DNA of 64,000 nt from Phytobacter massiliensis JC163 (GCF_000321045.1 NZ_HE578951.1:1-64000), one strand, 5' to 3'; counted from the first letter of the stretch, positions 9,896 to 22,227 are shown. Notes: generated by a model from the letters alone, not told the origin. A program made the numbers and translations.

Positions 9896-10782
9896 GGATT
9901 GGGCAGGATCTGCCAGAACGCCTCAATAAGCGGCTCATGCAGCCGCTTTTTTTGTACGCAGACGCCCAGCTCAAACGGCGTTTTCTCGTCGCTACGCTCT
10001 AGTATCATCACGCGGTTGCGCACCGGTTCCGGGCTGTTTTCCAGCACCACCTCCGGCAGCAGGGCCACGCCGCAGCCGAGCGCTACCATAGAAACCATCG
10101 CCTCATGGCCGCCAACGGTGGCATAAATCAATGGGTTACTGATTTTCTGACGGCGAAACCACAGTTCTATGCGGCGGCGCACCGGCCCCTGATCGGCCAT
10201 GATAAACGGCACCGTTGACCAGTCCGGCTTCTCAACCGAGATCTGATTGCGCACCGGACAGGGCAGGGCAGGCGCGATCAGCACCACCGCCAGATTCTCC
10301 AGCATTGAAAAGGCCACCGCGCCCGGCAGCGTCTCCGGCTTCCCGGCGATAGCCAGATCGGCTTCATTCGTTACCACCTTATCCATCGCGTCAGCGGCGT
10401 CGCCGGTGGTCAGCTTAATCTCCACCGAAGGATGCTCCGCCCGGAAGCGATCGAGAATCGGCGGCAGGTGGCTGTAAGCCGCAGTGACCGAACAGAAGAT
10501 ATGCAGTTCGCCGGATAGCGACGGCCCCTGCTGGTCGATGGTGTGGCGCAGCTGCTGATATTGCAGCAGCGTCTGCTGGGCAAAAGTGCGTAGCTCTTCG
10601 CCCGCCTCGGTAAGCGTTACCGTGCGGTTATCACGCACAAATAGCGGCTGGCCGAGATCCTCTTCCAGGCGTTGAATCTGCCGGGAAAGCGTGGAGGGGC
10701 TGACGTGCATCGCCCGCGCGCTGCGGCCAAAGTGGCGGCTTTCCGCCAGATGCAGGAAGGTTTTCAGATCGCGTAAATCCAC
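9892..10782 (-). CDS. ilvY: LysR regulator of ilvC
   Basis: A 296-residue LysR activator with HTH residues 1-60 (SARAMHVSPSTLSRQIQRLEE). In E. coli IlvY binds acetolactate or acetohydroxybutyrate and activates the divergent ilvC. The start chosen is GTG 10782 (MDLRDLKTFLHL), as in E. coli; another in-frame GTG lies at 10791. Its TAA (9892-9894) overlaps the ilvA TAA (9893-9895). Confidence 0.96.
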   Translation of the reverse strand: MDLRDLKTFLHLAESRHFGRSARAMHVSPSTLSRQIQRLEEDLGQPLFVRDNRTVTLTEAGEELRTFAQQTLLQYQQLRHTIDQQGPSLSGELHIFCSVTAAYSHLPPILDRFRAEHPSVEIKLTTGDAADAMDKVVTNEADLAIAGKPETLPGAVAFSMLENLAVVLIAPALPCPVRNQISVEKPDWSTVPFIMADQGPVRRRIELWFRRQKISNPLIYATVGGHEAMVSMVALGCGVALLPEVVLENSPEPVRNRVMILERSDEKTPFELGVCVQKKRLHEPLIEAFWQILPNP

Positions 10783-10805
10783 AGGACGCACTCCACGCTT
10801 TTACA

Positions 10806-10820
10806 TTGCAGAAATTGCAA
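10806..10820. promoter_or_regulatory. Candidate IlvY operator 1
   Basis: Perfect inverted repeat TTGCA-GAAAT-TGCAA in the ilvY-ilvC intergenic region, with the T-N11-A shape of LysR sites. It is closer to ilvY, where the higher-affinity autoregulatory site is expected. Confidence 0.7.
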
Positions 10821-10834
10821 CATGACGTTGTGAA

Positions 10835-10852
10835 TATATCAATTTCCGCAAT
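10835..10852. promoter_or_regulatory. Candidate IlvY operator 2
   Basis: Imperfect inverted repeat TATCAATTTCCGCAATA sharing the AATTTC core with operator 1 (GAAATT on the other strand). It lies toward ilvC, where E. coli has the second IlvY site that overlaps the ilvC promoter. Confidence 0.5.
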
Positions 10853-10935
10853 AAATTTCCTGTTGTAATGTGGGTACATTCTCGCTGAAAAGCGAACCGC
10901 ATAATAAGCACGACACATCATCACGAGGAATCACC

Positions 10936-12411
10936 ATGGCTAACTACTTTAATACACTGAACCTGCGCCAGCAGCTGGCACAGCTGGGCAAATGCCGCTT
11001 TATGGGCCGCGAAGAATTTGCCGACGGCGCAAGCTACCTTCAGGGTAAAAAAGTGGTCATCGTCGGCTGCGGCGCGCAGGGCCTGAACCAGGGCCTGAAC
11101 ATGCGTGATTCCGGGCTGGATATCTCCTATGCCCTGCGTAAAGAAGCGATTGCCGAGAAGCGCGCTTCATGGCGTAAAGCGACCGAAAACGGTTTTAAAG
11201 TAGGCACCTACGAAGAGCTGATCCCGCAGGCTGACCTGGTAGTTAACCTGACGCCGGACAAACAGCACTCTGACGTGGTGCGTTCCGTACAGCCGCTGAT
11301 GAAAGACGGCGCGGCGCTGGGCTACTCCCACGGCTTCAACATCGTAGAAGTGGGCGAGCAGATCCGTAAAGACATCACCGTCGTGATGGTAGCGCCGAAG
11401 TGCCCGGGCACCGAAGTGCGCGAAGAGTACAAACGTGGTTTCGGCGTGCCGACCCTGATCGCCGTTCACCCGGAAAACGACCCGAAAGGTGAAGGCATGG
11501 CGATTGCCAAAGCCTGGGCTGCGGCCACCGGCGGTCACCGCGCGGGCGTGCTGGAATCCTCTTTCGTAGCGGAAGTGAAATCTGACCTGATGGGCGAGCA
11601 GACCATCCTCTGCGGCATGCTGCAGGCCGGTTCTCTGCTGTGCTTCGATAAGCTGGTGGAAGAAGGCACCGACCCGGCTTACGCTGAGAAACTGATTCAG
11701 TTCGGCTGGGAAACCATCACCGAAGCGCTGAAGCAGGGCGGCATCACCCTGATGATGGACCGTCTGTCTAACCCGGCGAAGCTGCGTGCTTACGCGCTGT
11801 CCGAACAGCTGAAAGAGATTATGGCGCCGCTGTTCCAGAAACATATGGACGACATCATCTCCGGCGAGTTCTCCTCCGGCATGATGGCCGACTGGGCCAA
11901 CGACGATAAAAAACTGCTGACCTGGCGCGAAGAGACCGGCAAAACCGCCTTCGAAACCGCACCGCAGTTTGAAGGTAAAATCGGCGAGCAGGAGTACTTT
12001 GACAAAGGCGTGCTGATGATCGCGATGGTGAAAGCAGGCGTTGAGCTGGCGTTCGAAACCATGGTCGATTCCGGCATTATCGAAGAGTCCGCCTATTACG
12101 AGTCTCTGCACGAGCTGCCGCTGATTGCGAACACAATCGCCCGTAAGCGCCTGTACGAAATGAACGTGGTTATCTCCGATACCGCTGAATACGGTAACTA
12201 CCTGTTCTCTTATGCCTGCGTACCGCTGTTGAAAACGTTCATGACTGAAATTCAACCGGGCGACCTGGGCCAGGCGATTGCCGAAGGCGCGGTAGACAAC
12301 GCTCAGCTGCGTGACGTGAACGAAGCGATTCGCAGCCATGCGATTGAGCAGGTGGGTAAGAAACTGCGCGGCTATATGACGGATATGAAGCGTATCGCCG
12401 TCGCGGGCTAA
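10936..12411 (+). CDS. ilvC: Ketol-acid reductoisomerase (NADP+)
   Basis: A 491-residue class II (long) ketol-acid reductoisomerase, the second step of Val/Ile synthesis, converting acetolactate to dihydroxyisovalerate. The NADPH-binding GCGAQG is at residues 44-49, and a duplicated knotted C-terminal domain follows residue 208. ATG 10936 ([13 protein letters not shown]) has GAGGAATCACC upstream and gives the E. coli length. An ERIC element begins at the stop codon. Confidence 0.98.
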   Translation: MANYFNTLNLRQQLAQLGKCRFMGREEFADGASYLQGKKVVIVGCGAQGLNQGLNMRDSGLDISYALRKEAIAEKRASWRKATENGFKVGTYEELIPQADLVVNLTPDKQHSDVVRSVQPLMKDGAALGYSHGFNIVEVGEQIRKDITVVMVAPKCPGTEVREEYKRGFGVPTLIAVHPENDPKGEGMAIAKAWAAATGGHRAGVLESSFVAEVKSDLMGEQTILCGMLQAGSLLCFDKLVEEGTDPAYAEKLIQFGWETITEALKQGGITLMMDRLSNPAKLRAYALSEQLKEIMAPLFQKHMDDIISGEFSSGMMADWANDDKKLLTWREETGKTAFETAPQFEGKIGEQEYFDKGVLMIAMVKAGVELAFETMVDSGIIEESAYYESLHELPLIANTIARKRLYEMNVVISDTAEYGNYLFSYACVPLLKTFMTEIQPGDLGQAIAEGAVDNAQLRDVNEAIRSHAIEQVGKKLRGYMTDMKRIAVAG

Positions 12412-12537
12412 TTCCTCGTCGTCTTTCGACTTGCCGATGCGTTGGCTGCGAGCGCACACCCCAGTCACATAGTTATCTATGCTCCTGGGGATGTACGCCC
12501 TTGCCGCCTTCCGGCAAGCCGAAATCCATAGAGGAAT
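12411..12537. repeat. ERIC element (127 bp)
   Basis: Exactly 127 bp, bounded by ATTCCTC and GAGGAAT. An inner near-palindrome (TTTCGACTTGCC / GGCAAGCCGAAA) and the conserved centre ACCCCAGTCAC...GCTCCTGGGGAT match the ERIC consensus used in ERIC-PCR. It starts at the last base of the ilvC stop and would form a long hairpin in the ilvC 3' UTR. Confidence 0.93.
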
Positions 12538-12593
12538 GCATGAACAGGATGTCTTAGCAGGCTGGATAAGGCACAGCGTCAGCTGGCAATGGC

Positions 12594-12628
12594 AAAAAAA
12601 AGCCCGGTGTAGCATACCGGGCTTTTTT
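12594..12628. terminator. Bidirectional terminator ilvC/ppiC
   Basis: AGCCCGGT pairs with ACCGGGCT, with an A run on the left and a T run on the right. It lies between convergent ilvC and ppiC. Confidence 0.9.
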
Positions 12629-12629
12629 G

Positions 12630-15021
<2,392 letters not shown>

Positions 15022-15034
15022 ATGAAAGCCATAA

Positions 15035-15062
15035 AAAAGGGCCTGTGACAGGCCCTTTTTTT
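15035..15062 (+). terminator. Terminator downstream of rep
   Basis: AAAGGGCCTG pairs with CAGGCCCTTT around TGA and is followed by a T run. It separates rep from the convergent decarboxylase gene. Confidence 0.9.
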
Positions 15063-15076
15063 ACATCTGTTAACTG

Positions 15077-16072
15077 TTAAATATTAAATACGCGGCTGGC
15101 GTTGCCCCAGGCAATTTTATTTTTCAGGTCTGCATCCATTTCCAGCGGATCGAACCAGTCGCAGGCCTGATGAATATCTTCATAAGGATAATCAACAGAG
15201 AACATAACGCGATCCGGGCCCATAACTTCAAGCGCGTTTTGCAGCGAATAAGTATTAAAATGGCCGCTGGTGGTCACAATAAAGTTATTTTGCAGATAGT
15301 GCATCAGCGGTTTTTCGGCTTTACCCAGGCCGCAGCCAAAACGCTGGCGATAGAGACGGTGTTGCGTACGCGGCAGCATATGAACAAGGCCCTCACCCAG
15401 GTGGCCCAATACCAGCGTCAGGTCAGGGTAACGGTCAAACAGGCCGCTCATCATCAGACGAATAGCGTGAACCGCAGTCTCCTGCGCGAAGCCCCATGCG
15501 GAGCCAATCAGGCTTTCATAACCGGTGTAAATACCGCGGGCTGGGCCTTCCAGCGGCTCGCGCGGATGCAAATAAACCGGCACTTTCAGCTCGTTCACCT
15601 TATCCCAGAAGACCAGCATCGCTTCGTCATCGAGATAGAGGCCGTGCTCGCTGTCTTTAACGTTGGTATAGCCGTTAATCAGCGCGCCTTTCATCCCCAG
15701 TTTTTTCACCGCGCGATCCAGTTCTTCGGCGGCAGCTTCCGGATTTTGTAATGCTACCGTTGCGAACGCGCTAAATTTATCGGGGTTTGGTTTGACATAA
15801 TGATCAATAATATAATCGTTCGTATCGCGTGCAAATTTTACCGCGGCGGATTTATCAAGAATAGATTGCGCGCCCGGAGATGTTAGCGAGAGAATAACAT
15901 GGTCGATATTTCTCTGCGCCATTTCTTCCAGTTGAATACTGCGATCTAATAAGCGGTGTTCAACATCTTTCATATAATCAGTGCCGTTACGACCGGCCTC
16001 ACCAGTCGAATCCCAAAGGCGATTATTTTCCGGAGTGGTGACATGTTCTTCTAAGGCAATTTTACCACGCAT
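15077..16072 (-). CDS. Amidohydrolase-2 family aromatic acid decarboxylase
   Basis: A 331-residue TIM-barrel protein of the amidohydrolase-2 family that resembles gamma-resorcylate / 2,3-dihydroxybenzoate non-oxidative decarboxylases. Metal and catalytic ligands are in place: E8 and H10 (ALEEH), H169 (VYLHPREP), H224 (LGHLGEG) and D294 (SVDYPYED). The exact substrate (a hydroxybenzoate) is inferred from family only. ATG 16072 has AGAGGA 7 nt upstream. It forms an accessory pair with the LysR gene just upstream; E. coli has neither between rep and gppA. Confidence 0.8.
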   Translation of the reverse strand: MRGKIALEEHVTTPENNRLWDSTGEAGRNGTDYMKDVEHRLLDRSIQLEEMAQRNIDHVILSLTSPGAQSILDKSAAVKFARDTNDYIIDHYVKPNPDKFSAFATVALQNPEAAAEELDRAVKKLGMKGALINGYTNVKDSEHGLYLDDEAMLVFWDKVNELKVPVYLHPREPLEGPARGIYTGYESLIGSAWGFAQETAVHAIRLMMSGLFDRYPDLTLVLGHLGEGLVHMLPRTQHRLYRQRFGCGLGKAEKPLMHYLQNNFIVTTSGHFNTYSLQNALEVMGPDRVMFSVDYPYEDIHQACDWFDPLEMDADLKNKIAWGNASRVFNI

Positions 16073-16154
16073 AGTATTTTCCTCTGGCTTATATAATTTC
16101 TGAACGATAGAGGAAGAGTATATTTCCAGGTAATGAGCGGCAATATCCGTATGG

Positions 16155-16169
16155 CAATAGCCACTATTG
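16155..16169. promoter_or_regulatory. Candidate LysR operator before the decarboxylase gene
   Basis: Perfect inverted repeat CAATAG-CCA-CTATTG, 15 bp, about 83 bp upstream of the decarboxylase ATG and in the only gap between it and the LysR gene. Spacing and symmetry fit a LysR recognition site. No binding data exist for it. Confidence 0.5.
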
Positions 16170-16218
16170 GAAAAATTAATAGACCTGACGCAACGACATT
16201 CTTAAACGTAATAGTGAT

Positions 16219-17127
16219 TCAGCTTACGCCGGAGTCGGCCAGCCCGGCGATCAGTGAACGCAGCCACATATGGCCGGGATCGTGATGTAGCCGCTGATGC
16301 CAGACCTGGCGAATGGAAATATCCGGTAAGGCAAACGGCAGCGGCCAGCAGTGGCAGGGATAGCGCTGAACAATGTGGCGCGCCAGCTGCTCTGGCACAA
16401 CCGCGACCATTTCACTGCCTGCAACCAGTTCACCCGCGCCCAGAAAACTGGGGAGCGTCAGGGTAATATGCCGCGGCATACCGTGCTCGGTCAGCATCTT
16501 ATCGATATCACCATGCCCGGTGCCGTTAACGTGGACCGCCAGATGTTTCTCTTCACGCCAGTGCTGCGCGGTAAATGCGTGACTGATGCGCGGATGGTTT
16601 TCCGCCGTGAGGCAGACATAGGCCTGGTTAAACAGACGCTGCTGGTAGACGTTATCCGGCAGCTGCATTAAGTAGCCGATGGCTACGTCGCATTTCCCGG
16701 TTTCCAGTGCGGCGATGGTCTGGTCATCAATATTGCGTATTGAGAGGGATACCCCATTCGCGCCCTGTTGTAGTAGCGCGGCCTGTAGAGAGGGCAGCAG
16801 CGTCATCTGGCTGATATCGGTCATGCCGATAGTGAATTGCCGGGTGCTGGTGTGTGGATCAAACCCCGGCCTGGCAGGCAGTTCGTTATCGACTAAATGG
16901 AGGATGGAAAAAACGGTTTGCGCGATGTGATCGGCACGCGGGGTCGGCGCCATCCGCTGACCCACACGTACAAACAGAGGATCGTCAAAATAGTCCCGCA
17001 GCTTTTTCAGCAAAATGCTGCCGGTGGGCTGGCTGATGCTAAGGGCGTCGGCAGCGTGGGAAACATTCCCCTCACGGTAGAGCGCGGAAAAAAAACGCAG
17101 CGATTTAAAATCCAGTTCTTCCCGCAT
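16219..17127 (-). CDS. LysR-family regulator, NahR-like
   Basis: A 302-residue LysR protein. HTH is at residues 8-66 (NVSHAADALSISQPTGS) and the effector domain opens with IGMTDISQMTLLPSLQAAL, a signature of the NahR/DntR branch that senses aromatic acids. It is codirectional with and 146 bp upstream of the decarboxylase gene, so it probably controls it. ATG 17127 has GGAGAGATA upstream. It lies 18 bp beyond the gppA stop. Confidence 0.85.
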   Translation of the reverse strand: MREELDFKSLRFFSALYREGNVSHAADALSISQPTGSILLKKLRDYFDDPLFVRVGQRMAPTPRADHIAQTVFSILHLVDNELPARPGFDPHTSTRQFTIGMTDISQMTLLPSLQAALLQQGANGVSLSIRNIDDQTIAALETGKCDVAIGYLMQLPDNVYQQRLFNQAYVCLTAENHPRISHAFTAQHWREEKHLAVHVNGTGHGDIDKMLTEHGMPRHITLTLPSFLGAGELVAGSEMVAVVPEQLARHIVQRYPCHCWPLPFALPDISIRQVWHQRLHHDPGHMWLRSLIAGLADSGVS

Positions 17128-17145
17128 TATCTCTCCTGAGTTGCG

Positions 17146-18639
17146 TTATTCCATTGCCTCGCTACGTGCAAAATGCAGCGGCCAGTGGACATAGCTTTGC
17201 CACTGACGCTCTTGCTCAATCATCTCAGCGCCCAGCGGATGGCTCTCCAGCCAGCCTGCGGGTAGCGTCACGGTAATGGTCTCACCCTGAGCGGCAATAC
17301 GAACGCTGGGCAGCAGATCGTCACGACGGCGGCTGGCAAAAATAATCGCCAGCCGCAGCAGACGGCACAGATGCTCCGCCACGCGTGGCGGCACGGCGTT
17401 TTGCTGATGAAGGGATGAGAGATCTACCGGGTTCGTCTGGTTCAACAGCAGCGTTGCGAGCAGCTTTTTCTGCGCGGGGGTAAAGCCGGGCAGATCCAGG
17501 TTGCGCACCAGCCAGGCGGCATGGAGCGGCGCCTGTTTGAACTCAATACTTAGCCCGATTTCATGCAGTTCGCCGGCAACTTTCAGCATTTCGACGCTGT
17601 ACGCATCAAGTTCCCACACGTTCGACGCGGCCTGAGCAAACAGCGCCGTCAGCGAGGAGACGCGTCTTGCCTGATCGGTATCGATCATAAAACGGCGCTG
17701 GATATTACGCAGCGTGCGGCTGCGAATATCTTCATCAACGCTAAGATGCAGCATCCCATAGACCAGCCCCTCGCGCAGCGCGCCGCCCGCAAGGGTCATG
17801 CTTTGGATATTCAACTCGGTGAAGATAGCGATTAAAATAGCCAGCCCGCTGGGGAAAACCAGCGCCCTTTCCAGCGTCAGGCCTTCGATTTCCAGCTCTT
17901 CCAGGCGGCCACACTGAATGGCTCGCTGCTTTAACTGTTGCAGCTTGGCCAGGGTAATGCGTTCGTCCATCCCCTGCGCCATCATAATTTCCTGCAGCGC
18001 CTGAACCGTGCCGGAAGCGCCAACGCACACTTCCCAGCCGTGACGACGCAGTTCATCGGCAACCGGGCGCAGCACATCCCGCGCGGCGGCTTCGGCGGCG
18101 GTGAAATTCTCCTGGCCTAAATTGCGGTCGGTAAAAAAGCGTTCAAGCCAGGTCACGCAGCCCATCGAAAGGCTGAATAATGAGGTCGCCTGCGCGCCAG
18201 TGCCGGTTACCAGCTCGGTACTGGCCCCGCCAATGTCCACCACCAGACGGCGGTCGGAACCGCCCGTGGTATGAGCAACTCCCTGATAGATCAGCCGCGC
18301 CTCTTCTTCGCCGCTGATAACCTGCACCGGGCAGCCGAGGATCGCCTGCGCTTTATGAATAAAGTCACCGGCATTGGTCGCCAGACGCAGCGTCGCGGTG
18401 GCGACAACGCGAATTTGACCGGAGGGAATGTCCTGCAGGCGTTCGGCAAAGAGACGCAGGCATTGCCAGCCGCGCTCCATGGCCTCCTGCGAGAGCACAT
18501 TGTCGCTGCCCAGACCCGCCGCGAGGCGCACCTTGCGTTTAATGCGCGACAGGGTCTGGATGCTGCCAGCCACCTCGCGTACAACCAGCATATGAAAGCT
18601 GTTCGAGCCTAAATCGATGGCGGCATAGGTGTCTGGCAT
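17146..18639 (-). CDS. gppA: Guanosine pentaphosphate phosphohydrolase
   Basis: A 497-residue exopolyphosphatase/GppA-family protein that converts pppGpp to ppGpp in the stringent response. N-terminal [15 protein letters not shown] and [12 protein letters not shown] are the ASKHA phosphate-binding motifs, and an HD-like C-terminal domain follows. The C-terminus (HFARSEAME) is slightly longer than in E. coli. It lies 5 bp downstream of rhlB, with which it forms an operon. Confidence 0.96.
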   Translation of the reverse strand: MPDTYAAIDLGSNSFHMLVVREVAGSIQTLSRIKRKVRLAAGLGSDNVLSQEAMERGWQCLRLFAERLQDIPSGQIRVVATATLRLATNAGDFIHKAQAILGCPVQVISGEEEARLIYQGVAHTTGGSDRRLVVDIGGASTELVTGTGAQATSLFSLSMGCVTWLERFFTDRNLGQENFTAAEAAARDVLRPVADELRRHGWEVCVGASGTVQALQEIMMAQGMDERITLAKLQQLKQRAIQCGRLEELEIEGLTLERALVFPSGLAILIAIFTELNIQSMTLAGGALREGLVYGMLHLSVDEDIRSRTLRNIQRRFMIDTDQARRVSSLTALFAQAASNVWELDAYSVEMLKVAGELHEIGLSIEFKQAPLHAAWLVRNLDLPGFTPAQKKLLATLLLNQTNPVDLSSLHQQNAVPPRVAEHLCRLLRLAIIFASRRRDDLLPSVRIAAQGETITVTLPAGWLESHPLGAEMIEQERQWQSYVHWPLHFARSEAME

Positions 18640-18644
18640 GGCGT

Positions 18645-19913
18645 TTAACCTGAACGACGACGGTTACGCGGCGCGCCGCCGCTGCGACGCGGGCCGTTAC
18701 CGGTGCGCGGGCGAGTAAGGCGCTTCGGCGGCGGCAGTTCGCTTAACAGCGCGTCCGGGTTGTACTTACTAACTGGAATAGAGTGGCCGATATAGGTCTC
18801 AATCGCCGGCAGGTTCAGCGCGTACTCTTCACAGGCGAGGCTGATTGAGTGGCCGCTGGCCCCTGCACGCCCGGTACGGCCAATGCGGTGAACGTAGTCT
18901 TCGCAGTCGTCCGGCAGGTCGTAGTTAAAGACGTGCGTCACGGCAGGAATGTGCAGGCCGCGGGCCGCGACATCCGTCGCCACCAGAATATCCAGGTCGC
19001 CACGGGTAAATTCATCAAGGATACGCAGACGTTTTTTCTGCGCGACGTCGCCGGTCAGCAGGCCAACGCGGTGACCATCTGCGGCCAGATGACCCCAGAT
19101 ATCTTCACAGCGGTGCTTAGTGTTGGCGAAGACAATGGCGCGATCCGGCCACTCTTCTTCCAGCAGCGTCTGCAGCAGGCGCATCTTCTCTTCGTTAGAA
19201 GGGTAGAAAAGCTCTTCTTTAATACGGTGGCCCGTTTTCTGCTCCGGCTCCACTTCAACGTATTCAGCGTTGTTCATCTGTTCGAACGCCAGTTCGCGAA
19301 CACGGTAAGAGAGGGTGGCGGAAAAGAGCATGTTCAGACGCTCGGTCGCCGCAGGCATACGGCGGAACAGCCAGCGGATATCTTTAATAAAGCCCAGATC
19401 GTACATACGATCGGCTTCGTCCAGCACCACGACCTGGATCGCGCCCAGGTTAATATGGTTCTGTTTCGCATAATCAATCAGGCGACCGGTGGTGCCTATC
19501 AAAATGTCGACGCCGCTTTCCAGCACTTTAAGCTGTTTGTCGTAACCGTCGCCGCCGTAAGCCAGGCCAAGTTTGAGACCGGTGGTCTGCGCCAGCGGCT
19601 CGGCGTCAGCATGAATTTGCACCGCCAGTTCACGCGTCGGCGCCATGATCAGCGCGCGCGGCTGGTTAACTTTGCGGTCTTCAATGGCCGGATGTGAGAG
19701 TAAATAATGAAACGTTGACGTCAGAAACGCCATCGTTTTGCCGGTACCGGTTTGCGCCTGCCCTGCAACGTCACGGCCTTCCAGCGTCAGCGGGAGGGCG
19801 AGTGCCTGTATGGGCGTACAATTATGAAACCCTTTAGTTTCAAGGGCTTCAATCACCTTAGGGTGCAGGGCGAAGTCGGAAAACTTCTGTTCAGTTAAAT
19901 GTGTTTTGCTCAT
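18645..19913 (-). CDS. rhlB: DEAD-box RNA helicase RhlB
   Basis: A 422-residue ATP-dependent RNA helicase of the RNA degradosome. Q motif, Walker [20 protein letters not shown] (LFSATLS) and [10 protein letters not shown] are all present, and a basic Arg/Gly-rich tail ends the protein. ATG 19913. It is divergent from trxA. Confidence 0.97.
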   Translation of the reverse strand: MSKTHLTEQKFSDFALHPKVIEALETKGFHNCTPIQALALPLTLEGRDVAGQAQTGTGKTMAFLTSTFHYLLSHPAIEDRKVNQPRALIMAPTRELAVQIHADAEPLAQTTGLKLGLAYGGDGYDKQLKVLESGVDILIGTTGRLIDYAKQNHINLGAIQVVVLDEADRMYDLGFIKDIRWLFRRMPAATERLNMLFSATLSYRVRELAFEQMNNAEYVEVEPEQKTGHRIKEELFYPSNEEKMRLLQTLLEEEWPDRAIVFANTKHRCEDIWGHLAADGHRVGLLTGDVAQKKRLRILDEFTRGDLDILVATDVAARGLHIPAVTHVFNYDLPDDCEDYVHRIGRTGRAGASGHSISLACEEYALNLPAIETYIGHSIPVSKYNPDALLSELPPPKRLTRPRTGNGPRRSGGAPRNRRRSG

Positions 19914-20057
19914 AGTGTGGTAGAATATCAGCTTACTATTGCTTTACGAAAGCGTATCCGGTGAAATAAAGTCAACCTTTAGTTGGTTAATGTGGCATCA
20001 ACACGTTGCTGTTTTATGCTACACCAACACACCAGGCTTATTCCTGTGGAGTTATAT

Positions 20058-20387
20058 ATGAGCGATAAAATTATTCACCTGACTGACGACAGTTTTGACA
20101 CGGATGTACTCAAAGCGGACGGGCTGGTTCTCGTCGATTTCTGGGCAGAGTGGTGTGGCCCGTGCAAAATGATCGCCCCGATTCTGGATGAAGTCGCTAG
20201 CGAATACGAAGGCAAGCTGACCGTAGCGAAGCTGAACATCGACCAGAACCCGGGCACCGCGCCGAAATACGGTATCCGCGGCATCCCGACCCTGCTGCTG
20301 TTCAAAAACGGCGAAGTGGCCGCGACCAAAGTGGGCGCGCTGTCCAAAGGTCAACTGAAAGAGTTCCTGGACGCTAACCTGGCGTAA
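20058..20387 (+). CDS. trxA: Thioredoxin 1
   Basis: A 109-residue cytoplasmic thioredoxin with active site WCGPC (C33, C36 counting Met), cis-Pro GIPTLLLF and the C-terminal DANLA of E. coli TrxA. ATG 20058 has GTGGAG upstream and gives the E. coli length; in-frame sequence back to 19983 is not needed. Confidence 0.98.
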   Translation: MSDKIIHLTDDSFDTDVLKADGLVLVDFWAEWCGPCKMIAPILDEVASEYEGKLTVAKLNIDQNPGTAPKYGIRGIPTLLLFKNGEVAATKVGALSKGQLKEFLDANLA

Positions 20388-20725
20388 CAGACTCACCCCG
20401 CCGGCGCGCCAGCTTCCTAAATTATGTGGATTGCTGGACGCCCGGCTTTAGTCGTGCTAATTTAGTTTTGACTTCGTTTTAAACATACCTTGTAGTTTGA
20501 ATCTTGTTTTACCCGATGCTTCTCGCTGCGTGTCTACGAGCGAAGCAGTGGATAGATTCCGGGCTTATCGCTTATTCCGTCTTGTCGTTTCAGCTCTGCG
20601 TGTTTTCCTTTTACCAGACAGCGCCAGGACATGAGTTGATGGCCGTTAACAGGCATGGATGACCCTGCCATACCATTCACAAATTAAGTTCGAGATTTAC
20701 CCCGAGTTTAAGAACCCACACCATT
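20388..20725 (+). promoter_or_regulatory. rho leader region with decayed rhoL
   Basis: A 338-bp trxA-rho gap corresponding to the long rho leader, where Rho autoregulates by attenuation. Codons from 20556 to 20639 encode IPSCRFSSA and TRQRQDMS, matching the end of the E. coli RhoL leader peptide as I recall it. However, an in-frame TAG at 20553-20555 replaces a sense codon and no ATG/GTG/TTG follows it before that match, so rhoL is not translatable here. Confidence 0.65.
20516..20662 (+). CDS. Possible 48-residue ORF in rho leader
   Basis: An ATG-started ORF of 48 codons covers the decayed rhoL in another frame. It begins MLLAACLRAK and ends VNRHG. No good ribosome-binding site is visible (TTTTACCCG upstream) and I recognise no family. 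It may be chance, or may take over the translation-coupled role of rhoL. Confidence 0.2.
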   Translation: MLLAACLRAKQWIDSGLIAYSVLSFQLCVFSFYQTAPGHELMAVNRHG

Positions 20726-21985
20726 ATGAATCTTACCGAATTAAAGAATACGCCGGTTTCTGAGCTGATCACTCTCGGCGAAAATATGGGGCTGGAAAAC
20801 CTGGCTCGTATGCGCAAACAGGACATTATTTTCGCCATCCTGAAGCAGCACGCGAAGAGTGGCGAAGATATCTTTGGCGACGGTGTGCTGGAGATTCTGC
20901 AGGATGGATTTGGTTTCCTCCGTTCCGCAGACAGCTCCTACCTCGCCGGCCCTGACGACATCTACGTATCCCCCAGCCAAATCCGCCGTTTCAACCTCCG
21001 CACCGGTGACACTATTTCGGGTAAGATTCGCCCGCCCAAAGAGGGTGAACGTTACTTTGCACTGTTGAAAGTTAACGAAGTTAACTACGACAAGCCGGAA
21101 AACGCCCGTAACAAGATTCTGTTCGAGAACTTAACGCCGCTGCATGCGAATTCTCGTCTGCGTATGGAGCGTGGTAACGGTTCTACCGAAGACTTAACGG
21201 CACGTGTGCTGGATCTGGCCTCGCCGATTGGCCGCGGCCAGCGTGGTCTGATTGTTGCGCCGCCGAAAGCGGGTAAAACCATGCTGCTGCAGAACATTGC
21301 GCAGAGCATCGCTTATAACCATCCTGACTGCGTACTGATGGTGCTGCTGATCGACGAACGTCCGGAAGAAGTGACCGAGATGCAGCGTCTGGTTAAAGGC
21401 GAAGTGGTTGCCTCCACCTTCGACGAACCGGCATCCCGCCACGTTCAGGTTGCGGAAATGGTTATCGAGAAGGCGAAACGCCTGGTTGAGCATAAGAAAG
21501 ACGTTATCATTCTGCTCGACTCTATTACTCGTCTGGCGCGCGCTTACAACACCGTGGTGCCGGCTTCCGGTAAAGTACTGACCGGTGGTGTTGACGCTAA
21601 CGCCCTGCATCGTCCGAAACGCTTCTTCGGCGCCGCACGTAACGTGGAAGAGGGCGGCAGCCTGACCATCATTGCGACCGCGCTGATTGATACCGGCTCC
21701 AAAATGGACGAGGTTATCTACGAAGAGTTTAAAGGCACCGGTAACATGGAACTGCACCTCTCCCGTAAGATTGCGGAAAAACGCGTCTTCCCGGCGATTG
21801 ATTACAACCGTTCCGGTACCCGTAAAGAAGAGCTGCTCACCACTCAGGAAGAGCTGCAGAAAATGTGGATCCTGCGCAAAATCATTCACCCGATGGGTGA
21901 AATCGACGCGATGGAGTTCCTCATTAACAAGCTGGCAATGACGAAGACCAATGATGAGTTCTTCGACATGATGAAGCGCTCTTAA
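20726..21985 (+). CDS. rho: Transcription termination factor Rho
   Basis: A 419-residue hexameric RNA-dependent ATPase, essentially identical to E. coli Rho. It has an N-terminal RNA-binding OSB fold (GFGFLRS), Walker A PPKAGKT, Walker [11 protein letters not shown], and the Q- and R-loop regions. ATG 20726 gives the E. coli length. Confidence 0.99.
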   Translation: MNLTELKNTPVSELITLGENMGLENLARMRKQDIIFAILKQHAKSGEDIFGDGVLEILQDGFGFLRSADSSYLAGPDDIYVSPSQIRRFNLRTGDTISGKIRPPKEGERYFALLKVNEVNYDKPENARNKILFENLTPLHANSRLRMERGNGSTEDLTARVLDLASPIGRGQRGLIVAPPKAGKTMLLQNIAQSIAYNHPDCVLMVLLIDERPEEVTEMQRLVKGEVVASTFDEPASRHVQVAEMVIEKAKRLVEHKKDVIILLDSITRLARAYNTVVPASGKVLTGGVDANALHRPKRFFGAARNVEEGGSLTIIATALIDTGSKMDEVIYEEFKGTGNMELHLSRKIAEKRVFPAIDYNRSGTRKEELLTTQEELQKMWILRKIIHPMGEIDAMEFLINKLAMTKTNDEFFDMMKRS

Positions 21986-22000
21986 TTCAAATAAAGCTCG

Positions 22001-22029
22001 GAAACGCCACGTTTTTACGTGGCGTTTTT
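22001..22029 (+). terminator. Terminator downstream of rho
   Basis: AAACGCCACG pairs with CGTGGCGTTT, followed by TTTC. It separates rho from the ECA operon. Confidence 0.88.
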
Positions 22030-22227
22030 CATTTATGGGCTATACGCTATATGCATTGGGACAGGCATAGTCCACCGCAGGCCACTTCAATACAAATATC
22101 AAAGCAATCAATAAGCTGGTTGCTTGAAAAACAGACAATAACGCCTGCGAACGACCTGCTTTCTCCTTTTTGGAGCACGGCATCGTCGTTATACTGCCAG
22201 GATTAACATTCGCTGAGAGCATGCATT

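Noticed and set aside
11167-12615. 482-codon open frame antisense to ilvC
   Set aside because: It mirrors ilvC codon bias (RNY/GC3 shadow), has no ribosome-binding site and runs into the ERIC and terminator; no recognisable family.
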